Source: Prolixibacteraceae bacterium
GTDB lineage: Bacteria > Bacteroidota > Bacteroidia > Bacteroidales > Prolixibacteraceae
Direction of reading: 5' to 3'
DNA length: 6,357 nucleotides
Assembly: GCA_016930735.1 (NCBI GenBank)
Contig: JAFGGF010000252.1
Span: forward strand, 1 to 6,357
The translations under genes were made by a program, and so were the position numbers. Of this stretch, positions 1 to 6,350 are shown in pieces. The notes below the pieces were generated by a model. It saw only the letters and a list, made by a program, of their open reading frames with translations, did no database searches and was not told where the DNA came from. Within the stretch, counting starts at the first letter, position 1, and every line of letters starts with the position of its first letter.

Positions 1-14
1 AAATCACCCCTATA

Positions 15-30
15 ATCCCCTCAAGGGGAT
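15..30. repeat. Short GC-rich hairpin (REP-like)
   Basis: A perfect 6-bp inverted repeat, ATCCCC and GGGGAT, is separated by a 4-nt TCAA loop, and another CCCC run lies just to the left at 7-10. It sits downstream of the kinase gene in otherwise AT-rich DNA. On the kinase transcript the stem is not followed by a U-run, so a classical intrinsic terminator is not supported. Similar CCCCT...AGGGG palindromes occur between genes in many Bacteroidota genomes, by my recollection. It may be one copy of a dispersed element, or may act as a 3'-end stabilising hairpin. Confidence 0.4.
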
Positions 31-64
31 ATCTATGAATTTATAAGCAACAAATCCGGCATCT

Positions 65-86
65 AATATCCAAAATCAAATATCCA
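65..86. repeat. Two-copy AATATCCA direct repeat
   Basis: AATATCCA occurs at 65-72 and again at 79-86, a 14-nt period, between the hairpin and the kinase stop codon. Only two copies are seen. Low-complexity AT-rich repeats of this sort are common between Bacteroidota genes and may have no function. Confidence 0.35.
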
Positions 87-90
87 TTGT

Positions 91-705
91 CTAAAACAGC
101 CCGTGTATCTGTGCATCGATCTTATCAATTACAAAACTAAGGTCTTCCGGGCGGGTAGTAAAATCAATATCATCAACATTGATAATTAATAGTTTGCCCA
201 TTTTATATCCGGAGATCCATTTTTCATAACGTGTATTCAACTCTTTCAGGTAATCGAGCCTGATCGAATTTTCATACTCCCTCCCCCTTTTCTGAATCTG
301 ATTAACCAGGGTTGGTATCGATCCCCGCAAATAAACGAGTAAATCAGGTGGTTCAACCAGGCTGATCATCAAATCGAAAAGGGTTTTGTAATTATTAAAA
401 TCACGTGTGCTTAACAGCCCCATTGCGTGCAGGTTTGGCGCAAAAATTTCAGCGTCTTCATAAATTGTCCGATCCTGAATAATAGTTTTCGCCGATTCCC
501 TGATCCTTAATATTTGTTTAAATCTCGAATTCAGGAAAAACACCTGAAGGTTAAACGACCAACGTTGCATGTCGTTATAAAAGTCGTTCAGGTATGGATT
601 TTCATCCACGTCTTCGTAATATGGTATCCATCCATAATGTTTAGCCAGAAGTTCGGCAAGAGTAGTTTTACCGGCTCCAATATTTCCTGCAACAGCAATA
701 TGCAT
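91..705 (-). CDS. Deoxynucleoside kinase (dNK family)
   Basis: Predicted cytosolic salvage enzyme that phosphorylates a deoxynucleoside to its 5'-monophosphate using ATP. The 204-residue protein opens directly with a Walker A P-loop, GNIGAGKTT at residues 7-15. The acidic segment EDVDENPY (31-38) sits where the family carries its catalytic glutamate. DRTIYED (78-84) is the DRS-type motif, and QKRGREYE (137-144) is the arginine-rich lid that closes over ATP. The order and spacing fit the short bacterial dAdo/dGuo/dCyd kinase family, and the length is normal. Substrate choice cannot be read safely from the sequence; a purine deoxynucleoside kinase is my first guess. The ATG at 705 places the P-loop at the extreme N-terminus, as expected. 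There is no Shine-Dalgarno sequence. The gene lies 65 bp downstream of the co-directional GH3 gene and has its own -7-like element, so it may be transcribed both alone and by read-through. It ends in TAG. Confidence 0.93.
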   Translation of the reverse strand: MHIAVAGNIGAGKTTLAELLAKHYGWIPYYEDVDENPYLNDFYNDMQRWSFNLQVFFLNSRFKQILRIRESAKTIIQDRTIYEDAEIFAPNLHAMGLLSTRDFNNYKTLFDLMISLVEPPDLLVYLRGSIPTLVNQIQKRGREYENSIRLDYLKELNTRYEKWISGYKMGKLLIINVDDIDFTTRPEDLSFVIDKIDAQIHGLF

Positions 706-731
706 ATCTTAAATTTTTATTTTCTAAAGTA

Positions 732-739
732 CAAAAATA
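732..739 (-). promoter_or_regulatory. Bacteroidota -7 element for the deoxynucleoside kinase gene
   Basis: Read on the minus strand the bases are TATTTTTG, a perfect match to the Bacteroidota -7 consensus TAnnTTTG. The element ends 26 nt before the kinase ATG, within the 65-bp gap after GH3. I see no TTG-type -33 box at the usual 19-21 nt spacing, so this is a partial promoter match. It would let the kinase be transcribed independently of GH3. Confidence 0.4.
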
Positions 740-770
740 TTCCTTTTATTATTACTGATTGTTGATAAGG

Positions 771-2279
771 TCAAATAAGTTTTAACAACTCATCAAGATA
801 TTTCCGGTCGTTTGCCAGCCTGGGGATTTTGTTCTGCCCTCCGATTTTACCCCGTTGCTTCATCCACTGATAAAACGTTCCCTTTGGAGCAAGCTGAATA
901 TGAGGTTTTTCCAGTGTCAGGTTTTTATGGCGCTTGGCTTCGTAATCTGAATTAAGTGTTTTCAGGGTATTGTCCAAAGCATTTATAAAATGTTCCAGAT
1001 CATCAGGTTCTTTGTCAAACTCAAAAATCCATTGGTGTGCACCTTTCTGGTTATCTCCCATAAATACAGGCCCGGCTGTATATTCGTGTACGATTGCCCC
1101 TGTCCTTTCACATGCAACTTTAACAGCTTGTTCTGCATTATCAATTATTACCTCCTCCCCAAAGGCATTGATAAAATGTTTTGTCCTTCCGGTTACTTTA
1201 ATTTTAAAGGGATATTTGCAGGTAAACTGGATTGTATCACCAATTAAATAGCGCCACAACCCTCCATTTGTAGAAATAACAATTGCATAGTTTTTATTAA
1301 TCTCAACTTCGCCCAAAGACAATACGGTTGGGTTAGCAGAACCCCAGTCTTCCATTGGGATAAATTCATAATAAATCCCGTAATCGAGCATCAGCAACAT
1401 ATCGTCGCGTGTCGGATTATCCTGAATTCCGAAAAAACCTTCGGAAGCATTGTATGTTTCCATGTAATGCATCTGATCAGATGGAATAAGTTTCCTGTAT
1501 TGTCCGCGATAAGGATTAAAATTAACACCACCATGAATAAAAACCTCCATATTGGGCCATACTTCCAGAATATTATTCTTCCCTGTCACTTCCAGTACTT
1601 TTTTAAACAACACAAGGTACCAGGAAGGGACACCGGCAAATGAGGTAACATTTAGATCAAGTGATGATTCAATAATCTTGTCAATTTTTTCTTCAAATTC
1701 TTCGATCAATGCAATCTCTGTTGAAGGTGTCCTGATAAAATCGGACCAAACGGGAACATTCTCAATTAAAATAGCTGAAAGGTCTCCGTAGTAAGAATTG
1801 TTGTTAAAATTATTCACCCGGTGGCTTCCTCCAAGCGTGAGCGACTTTCCTTTTAATACTTTTGAATAGGGATTATTTCTGATATAAAGGGCAAACACAT
1901 CTTTCGGACCACGAAGGTGGCAGTCTTCAAGCGACTCCTTGGTTACCGGGATAAACTTGCTTTTATCGCTTGTGGTTCCCGACGATTTTGCAAACCATTT
2001 GACTTCGCCTGGCCAGAGAATATCTTTTTCGCCAATCCTCAGCCTCTCAACATAAGGTTTTAAGTCGTTATAATCCTGAACCGGCACACTTGACTTAAAC
2101 TGTTGTTCTGATGTGATATTTTTATAATCGTACTTTTTCCCCCATTCAGTACCTGAAGATTTACTTAAAAGGTCGAACAAAACTTCACGCTGGATCTCAT
2201 GCGGGTGTTCCCTGTAAAGCTCCATCTGATATATCCTTTTTATGTTGAACCAGTTTATCAGAGAATTGATTAATGACAT
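771..2279 (-). CDS. GH3 family acyl-adenylating protein (auxin-responsive GH3-like)
   Basis: Complete 502-residue member of the GH3 family, part of the ANL adenylate-forming superfamily. Plant members activate a carboxylic acid with ATP and conjugate it to an amino acid. The bacterial substrate is not known to me. Visible motifs in order are the phosphate-binding loop SSGTTSDKSKFIPVT (99-113), YNASEG (276-281, the adenine/acid-binding A5-type motif), YLIGDTI (344-350, A7-type aspartate), VTGRTKHFINAFGEE (362-376, A8-type hinge region), and a C-terminal GKIGGQNKIPRL (477-488), which resembles the lysine-containing segment closing the active site. All core motifs are intact, so an active enzyme is expected. 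There is no signal peptide or membrane segment, so it is probably cytosolic. The ATG at 2279 follows a promoter-like TAAATTTG by 26 nt and lacks a Shine-Dalgarno sequence. It is divergent from the CvpA gene, with the kinase gene downstream. Family assignment is secure; the reaction is inferred. Confidence 0.92.
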   Translation of the reverse strand: MSLINSLINWFNIKRIYQMELYREHPHEIQREVLFDLLSKSSGTEWGKKYDYKNITSEQQFKSSVPVQDYNDLKPYVERLRIGEKDILWPGEVKWFAKSSGTTSDKSKFIPVTKESLEDCHLRGPKDVFALYIRNNPYSKVLKGKSLTLGGSHRVNNFNNNSYYGDLSAILIENVPVWSDFIRTPSTEIALIEEFEEKIDKIIESSLDLNVTSFAGVPSWYLVLFKKVLEVTGKNNILEVWPNMEVFIHGGVNFNPYRGQYRKLIPSDQMHYMETYNASEGFFGIQDNPTRDDMLLMLDYGIYYEFIPMEDWGSANPTVLSLGEVEINKNYAIVISTNGGLWRYLIGDTIQFTCKYPFKIKVTGRTKHFINAFGEEVIIDNAEQAVKVACERTGAIVHEYTAGPVFMGDNQKGAHQWIFEFDKEPDDLEHFINALDNTLKTLNSDYEAKRHKNLTLEKPHIQLAPKGTFYQWMKQRGKIGGQNKIPRLANDRKYLDELLKLI

Positions 2280-2305
2280 ATTAATATACTGTTAGTGATC
2301 AGCCT

Positions 2306-2313
2306 CAAATTTA
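2306..2313 (-). promoter_or_regulatory. Bacteroidota -7 element for the GH3 gene
   Basis: Minus-strand TAAATTTG matches TAnnTTTG exactly and ends 26 nt before the GH3 ATG, the same distance as at the kinase gene. It lies in the divergent region between GH3 and CvpA. No clear -33 TTG is seen at standard spacing, so the call rests on the -7 match and its position. Confidence 0.45.
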
Positions 2314-2333
2314 TGAATAATTTATTGGCAGGA

Positions 2334-2362
2334 TTGCATAATAAAATATTTTCCTATTTTTA
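2334..2362 (+). promoter_or_regulatory. Possible promoter for the CvpA-DUF3667 pair
   Basis: TTG at 2334-2336 is followed after 18 nt by TATTTTTA at 2355-2362, one base away from TAnnTTTG. This gives a near-consensus Bacteroidota -33/-7 pair at slightly short spacing, 31 nt before the preferred CvpA ATG. The -7 mismatch falls on the usually conserved final G, so it is a weak candidate. It would make the 114-bp gap a divergent promoter region. Confidence 0.3.
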
Positions 2363-2393
2363 TTGTTACTAATTGAAAACATTATCAACCTTT

Positions 2394-2933
2394 ATGAACT
2401 ATATTAATATTATACTTTTTGTTTTATTGTTGTTTGCAGCAATAAGCGGATTTAAAAAAGGCCTGGTTTCTGAACTGGCTTCTCTTGCTGCTCTGATTCT
2501 TGGGATCTGGGGCGCTTTTGAGTTTTCGGATATTACAGCTGATTTCCTGGTTGAAAATTTTAACTGGCACTGGGACCACCTGAACGTAGCATCATTAATA
2601 ATCACATTTGTTGTAATAGTAATTCTGGTACATATAGTTGGCAGTGTAGTTGATAAGGTAATTGAAGCTGCCATGCTAGGATTTTTAAACCGCCTTGCAG
2701 GTATCATTTTCGGTGTTTTAAAATCGGCTTTGATTTTAAGTGTTTTGTTGGTTGTTTTAGACAGGATTGACCGGGATGTCAGTATTTTACCGGAAAACAA
2801 AAAAGCTGAATCAAAGTTATATCAGCCAATCAGGAATTTTGCCCCGGCAATATTTCCTTTTATTGAAGATTGGGTCAAGGACATAAAATACGAAAATGGC
2901 GCTAAAACAACCCAGAATACAACAGTGGTTTAA
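2394..2933 (+). CDS. CvpA family inner-membrane protein
   Basis: Small integral membrane protein of the CvpA family, named after the E. coli colicin V production factor; its molecular role is poorly defined. From the ATG at 2394 it has 179 residues. Four hydrophobic segments lie at about 3-19, 27-44, 66-86 and 101-123. The family signature is seen in the N-terminal GFKKGLVSELA (19-29) after the first helix and in GFLNRLAGIIFGVLKSALI (96-114) around the last helix. The C-terminal tail of about 55 residues is polar and presumably soluble. An in-frame TTG at 2373 would add seven residues (LKTLSTF), but family members normally begin with M-x-x-x-D/N-I-I-L, so the ATG is preferred. Its last 38 bases overlap the DUF3667 gene in another frame, suggesting co-transcription and possibly coupled translation. 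A weak promoter-like element precedes it. Confidence 0.88.
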   Translation: MNYINIILFVLLLFAAISGFKKGLVSELASLAALILGIWGAFEFSDITADFLVENFNWHWDHLNVASLIITFVVIVILVHIVGSVVDKVIEAAMLGFLNRLAGIIFGVLKSALILSVLLVVLDRIDRDVSILPENKKAESKLYQPIRNFAPAIFPFIEDWVKDIKYENGAKTTQNTTVV

Positions 2934-3951
2934 ATCCGTCAGGAAAAAAGAAAAACAGGAATCCCCGGAAATAACCTGTGGAAATTGCCAGACTTTTTAC
3001 AAAGGGCATTACTGCCCCGAATGTGGCCAGCCTGCAAAAGAATTTGACCGCCCTTTTTCATTCGTGATTTATGATTTCCTCGGAAATATTACAGCTTTTG
3101 ATTCACGCTTCTTTAATACTTTCTGGAAACTTGCAACCAGGCCTGGTTTTTTAACCAAAGAATTTTTTGCCGGCCGCAGGATCAGGTACTCTCCACCTTT
3201 CAGGAATTTTATTTTCCTGAGTTTTGTAATGTTCCTTTTACTACAGTATTTTACCGATAAGGGTTTGTCAAAAGCTTTGGAAAACGATATAAATAAAGGA
3301 AAAGTGCTGTTAGGAAATGGAAAGAATGAAACACTGCGCGATTCATTGCTTTTGAATATGCCACAAAACCTGGATTCGATACTTGCTGTTGAAGGTGTTG
3401 AAAAGGATTTTAATTTTGATTTTGCCACCTTACGCGATTCAAATAATCTGAAGTCATCATTGCTTGAGCTCGCTGACCAACTTGAAAACAAGCTGGAAAA
3501 AATAACCGATCCTAAAAAGAGGAAAAAATACCAGACTTACATCCGTTTATGCAGGTCGCCTGAGCAGGCTATGGCCCGGATATTAAAATATATATCCTAT
3601 GCCTTTTTCCTGTTGCTCCCTATTTTTGCCCTGATCCTCAAATTGTTTTATATCAGGAGAAAACAACATTATGTGCGGCACCTGATTTTTTCAATCCATG
3701 TCCATTCATTCTGGTTTCTGGTAGTAACTATTATCATGCTTATTTATCTGATATTTAATAATGTAAGCGATGCTGTCCCATTAATATTAACCTTGTTGTG
3801 CGGAGTTTACTTTTTGATGGCATTAAAAAACTTTTACAAACAGGGTATTGGCAAAACCATATTAAAATGGATCGGGATAAGTTTTATTTATTATTTTGTC
3901 CTTTGGAGTGTAGTTATGGTTGCCATGTTAAATGCACTTGCAATAATTTAA
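2896..3951 (+). CDS. DUF3667 domain membrane protein with N-terminal zinc ribbon
   Basis: Protein of 351 residues that I recognise as a DUF3667 family member, a group I know mainly from Bacteroidota and with no function known to me. A basic N-terminus is followed by a four-cysteine zinc ribbon, C28-x2-C31 and C40-x2-C43, within CGNCQTFYKGHYCPECGQ. Next comes the conserved block covering FLGNITAFDSRFFNTF (61-76), the TRPGFLTKEFFAGRRIRYSP region (81-100) and PFRNFIFLSF (101-110), leading into a first membrane helix at about 103-118. A polar loop of about 110 residues follows, lysine/glutamate-rich and possibly helical near 185-215. Then come four hydrophobic stretches at about 233-251, 263-287, 293-311 and 324-348, with the histidine motif HYVRHLIFSIHVHSF (258-272) between them. 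The start is well fixed: an in-frame TAA lies at 2884-2886 and there is no later start before the ribbon. It overlaps the CvpA gene by 38 bp. Confidence 0.9.
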   Translation: MALKQPRIQQWFKSVRKKEKQESPEITCGNCQTFYKGHYCPECGQPAKEFDRPFSFVIYDFLGNITAFDSRFFNTFWKLATRPGFLTKEFFAGRRIRYSPPFRNFIFLSFVMFLLLQYFTDKGLSKALENDINKGKVLLGNGKNETLRDSLLLNMPQNLDSILAVEGVEKDFNFDFATLRDSNNLKSSLLELADQLENKLEKITDPKKRKKYQTYIRLCRSPEQAMARILKYISYAFFLLLPIFALILKLFYIRRKQHYVRHLIFSIHVHSFWFLVVTIIMLIYLIFNNVSDAVPLILTLLCGVYFLMALKNFYKQGIGKTILKWIGISFIYYFVLWSVVMVAMLNALAII

Positions 3952-4002
3952 CCCAAAGCAACCAAAAAACCTGATATTAGTTTTTAACCACACTGTATTT
4001 TA

Positions 4003-4010
4003 TATCTTTG
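4003..4010 (+). promoter_or_regulatory. Bacteroidota -7 element for tyrS
   Basis: TATCTTTG matches TAnnTTTG exactly and ends 15 nt before the preferred tyrS ATG. Transcription starting a few bases downstream would give a very short leader, with no room for a T-box or other leader regulator. The upstream -33 box is weak: TTAG at 3977-3980 lies 22 nt away. The element contains the alternative TTG start at 4008, which argues against use of that start. Confidence 0.5.
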
Positions 4011-4025
4011 CGAAAATTTTCAGAT

Positions 4026-5318
4026 ATGAATTTTATTGATGAACTGAAGTGGAGAGGCATGCTTCACGATATGATGCCCGGAACGGATGAACAGTTACAA
4101 AAAGAAATGACATCGGCATACATTGGTTTTGACCCGACTGCTGATTCTTTGCATGTTGGCAGTTTTGCCCAGATAATGCTTTTAAAACGGTTTCAACTTG
4201 CTGGGCACAGACCCATAGCTCTTATTGGTGGTGCGACCGGGATGATAGGCGATCCTTCAGGGAAATCCCAGGAAAGAAACCTCCTGAATGAAGTTGCACT
4301 TCAGAAGAACCTGGATGGAATGAAAGCCCAGCTTGAAAAATTCCTGGACTTTAATTCAGGGGAGCCCAATGCTGCCGTTATGGTTAATAATTACGACTGG
4401 ATGAAAGATTACACATTCCTCGAATTTATTCGCGATATCGGGAAACACCTTACTGTTAATTATATGATGTCAAAAGATTCGGTGAAAAAACGATTAAGTA
4501 CTGAATCAAAAGTTGGAATGTCATTTACTGAATTTACATACCAGTTGGTCCAGGGTTACGATTTCCTGTGGTTATACGATAATATGAACTGCAAACTTCA
4601 GATGGGTGGTTCTGACCAGTGGGGCAATATTACCACCGGAACCGAACTGATCCGCCGGAAATCTGGAGGTGATGCTTTTGCATTGACAATTCCTCTGATT
4701 ACCAAAGCAGATGGTGGAAAATTCGGGAAAACAGAGCATGGAAATATATGGCTTGATCCTGAAAAAACAACACCTTATGCTTTTTACCAGTTCTGGTTAA
4801 ATACCTCTGATGAAGATGCCGAAAAATATATTAAAGTTTTTACACTCCTTAATAAGGATACAATAGAAAAATTAATTTCAGAACATAAGGATGCCCCACA
4901 TTTAAGGATACTGCAGAAAAAACTTGCCGAAGAAATTACGGTTATGGTACATTCTCAATCGGATTATGAAATGGCAGCTGAGGCATCGCAGATTCTGTTT
5001 GGTAGTGGAACTGCTGAACAATTGAAAAAACTGGATGAAAAAACTTTCCTTGCTGTTTTTGATGGTGTCCCGGTTTTTAGTGTGGCAAAATCTGAACTGG
5101 ATTCCGGAATTAACGTGGTTGATTTCCTTACTGAAAAAGCCGAAGTTTTCCCGTCGAAAGGAGAAATACGAAGAACCATTCAAGGTAACGGCCTAAGTAT
5201 TAATAAAGAAAAAATAACAGATACTGAATTACTGATCAGCAGAGATTATTTAATTGGTGGAAATTATATACTGGCACAAAAAGGTAAAAAGAATTACTAC
5301 CTTATTAAAGTTGAATAA
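4026..5318 (+). CDS. tyrS: Tyrosine--tRNA ligase (TyrRS)
   Basis: Essential cytosolic class I aminoacyl-tRNA synthetase that activates tyrosine with ATP and charges tRNA-Tyr. From the ATG at 4026 it is 430 residues, normal for the bacterial enzyme. The Rossmann catalytic domain carries AYIGFDPTADSLHVGS (31-46), where HVGS replaces the canonical HIGH. It also carries GGATGMIGDPSGK (68-80), the tyrosine-binding YQLVQGYDF (172-180) and QMGGSDQWGN (192-201), and the KMSKS loop in the TyrRS form KFGKT (232-236). A C-terminal S4-type RNA-binding domain spans about 350-428 (FPSKGEIRRTIQGNGLSIN at 375-393). An in-frame TTG at 4008 would add six residues, but it lies inside a perfect -7 promoter element and breaks the family-typical MNFI/VxEL start, so the ATG is preferred. 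No Shine-Dalgarno sequence is present. The gene is 74 bp beyond the DUF3667 stop and appears to have its own promoter. Confidence 0.97.
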   Translation: MNFIDELKWRGMLHDMMPGTDEQLQKEMTSAYIGFDPTADSLHVGSFAQIMLLKRFQLAGHRPIALIGGATGMIGDPSGKSQERNLLNEVALQKNLDGMKAQLEKFLDFNSGEPNAAVMVNNYDWMKDYTFLEFIRDIGKHLTVNYMMSKDSVKKRLSTESKVGMSFTEFTYQLVQGYDFLWLYDNMNCKLQMGGSDQWGNITTGTELIRRKSGGDAFALTIPLITKADGGKFGKTEHGNIWLDPEKTTPYAFYQFWLNTSDEDAEKYIKVFTLLNKDTIEKLISEHKDAPHLRILQKKLAEEITVMVHSQSDYEMAAEASQILFGSGTAEQLKKLDEKTFLAVFDGVPVFSVAKSELDSGINVVDFLTEKAEVFPSKGEIRRTIQGNGLSINKEKITDTELLISRDYLIGGNYILAQKGKKNYYLIKVE

Positions 5319-5399
5319 TCCTTATTTTTTAGATAAAGTAAATAATAAATGTGAATAAAATCCGTTCAACAATTGCTACTTAAAACTTAATCAAACTAT

Positions 5400-6350
5400 A
5401 TGAAAGATTTTTTTAATAATCAGAGGATTCTGGATATTATCTGGAAAAGGAAATTTCATTTTATAATTATTGGAATTCTTGCCATAATTATTTCTGCGTT
5501 TTTTTCAGGGCCAAAATTTATTACACCCAAATACAAATCCACTGCCCGTATTTATCCAACTAGGAACATTTTTACATTCAGCAAAGAATCGGCAACGGAG
5601 CAAATACTGGAAATTTTGAACTCACGTGATATCAAACTCAGGATGTTTGATGCCTTTAACCTTGAAAAAGAGTACGGTATAAACCGTGAAGATCCGCACT
5701 TTATTACTCAAATGATAGAAATTTATAATTCTAATGTTAATACCAGTAAAACTGAGTTTGAGACAGTAGAAATCAGGGTGTTTGACGAAGATCCACAACA
5801 GGCTTGTGCAATGTGCGATTCGATCATTTCATTCCTTAATATCAAAGTTGCACAAATGCATGCTGTGAAATACTTGGAAATAATAAAACTAACCAATAGA
5901 CGCCTTCGTCAGAAATATTCTGAACTTGATACTCTTCAGCCAAAATACGATATGTTCCGTAAAAACTATAATATATTTAATTATAATAATCAAGCAAAAG
6001 AAGTAACCCGATCATATATGAGATCGTTTATAAAAAATTCAAATAATCAATCATCGAATGAATTTCTGAAATCACAATTTGAAAATTTAAAAGATTACGG
6101 CATTGATGCTCAAATAATTGAAAATAGATATTTAGATACTAAAATGAAAATTGATTCGATGATTGAAACGAAGGTTATCGCTCTGGAGGAAGCAAATAAA
6201 AAAATAACCTATTCCCATATAGTAGAAACTCCGATCCCTGCTGATAAAAAATCATATCCCGTCAGGTGGTTTATTGTCGCATTGTCGTTGTTTTCTGCCT
6301 TATTTGCAGGCCTTGTGTTTTTTCTGATTCTTGATTATAAGAAACAATAA
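5400..6350 (+). CDS. Wzz/chain-length determinant family membrane protein
   Basis: Predicted inner-membrane polysaccharide co-polymerase-type protein of 316 residues. Members of the Wzz family set the chain length of O-antigen or exopolysaccharide, or work with its export machinery. The layout is diagnostic: a short cytoplasmic N-terminus, a first membrane helix (about 20-36), the beta-strand-like KYKSTARIYP (44-53), and a long polar, largely helical periplasmic part (about 60-285) with coiled-coil-like character near 155-200 and 240-270. The proline-bearing ETPIPADKKSYPVRW (276-290) then leads into the second helix (about 290-311) and a short basic tail. There is no Walker A or tyrosine-rich kinase domain, so it is not a fused BY-kinase. 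It begins 81 bp after tyrS; I see no Shine-Dalgarno sequence and no good promoter in that gap. It is AT-richer than tyrS, as surface-polysaccharide genes often are. Which polysaccharide it serves cannot be told, since partners would lie beyond the window. Confidence 0.85.
   Translation: MKDFFNNQRILDIIWKRKFHFIIIGILAIIISAFFSGPKFITPKYKSTARIYPTRNIFTFSKESATEQILEILNSRDIKLRMFDAFNLEKEYGINREDPHFITQMIEIYNSNVNTSKTEFETVEIRVFDEDPQQACAMCDSIISFLNIKVAQMHAVKYLEIIKLTNRRLRQKYSELDTLQPKYDMFRKNYNIFNYNNQAKEVTRSYMRSFIKNSNNQSSNEFLKSQFENLKDYGIDAQIIENRYLDTKMKIDSMIETKVIALEEANKKITYSHIVETPIPADKKSYPVRWFIVALSLFSALFAGLVFFLILDYKKQ

Noticed and set aside
514..1791. Plus-strand open frames antisense to the kinase and GH3 genes (514-765, 970-1251, 990-1247, 1552-1791)
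   Set aside because: All overlap strongly supported minus-strand genes and show no family features; two of them overlap each other in different frames.
2373..2393. In-frame TTG start extending the CvpA protein by seven residues
   Set aside because: The downstream ATG at 2394 gives the family-typical N-terminus directly before the first membrane helix, and the extension adds nothing recognisable.
2399..2800. Open frame of 133 codons antisense to the CvpA gene
   Set aside because: It lies wholly inside a gene with clear family features, has low-complexity Ser/Thr/Lys/Ile composition and no known motif; it is a shadow.
3069..3491. Open frame of 140 codons antisense to the DUF3667 gene
   Set aside because: Its translation is Ser/Lys/Phe-rich, as expected from the reverse complement of the sense codons, and it has no domain or own promoter.
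3965..3985. AAAAAC/GTTTTT inverted repeat between the DUF3667 gene and tyrS
   Set aside because: The stem is almost all A-T with a 9-nt loop and would be unstable; it could arise by chance in AT-rich DNA.
4902..5183. Antisense open frames within the 3' half of tyrS
   Set aside because: They are shadows of the conserved TyrRS coding sequence, with no recognisable protein.
5281..5303. AAGGTA/TACCTT inverted repeat near the tyrS stop as a terminator
   Set aside because: The stem is only 6 bp with an 11-nt loop, lies within the coding sequence, and the T-run comes about 20 nt later, so it is not a convincing intrinsic terminator.
5323..5330. TATTTTTT as a -7 element for the Wzz-like gene
   Set aside because: It lacks the conserved final G and a -33 TTG at proper spacing, and lies about 70 nt from the start, so it is too weak to call.
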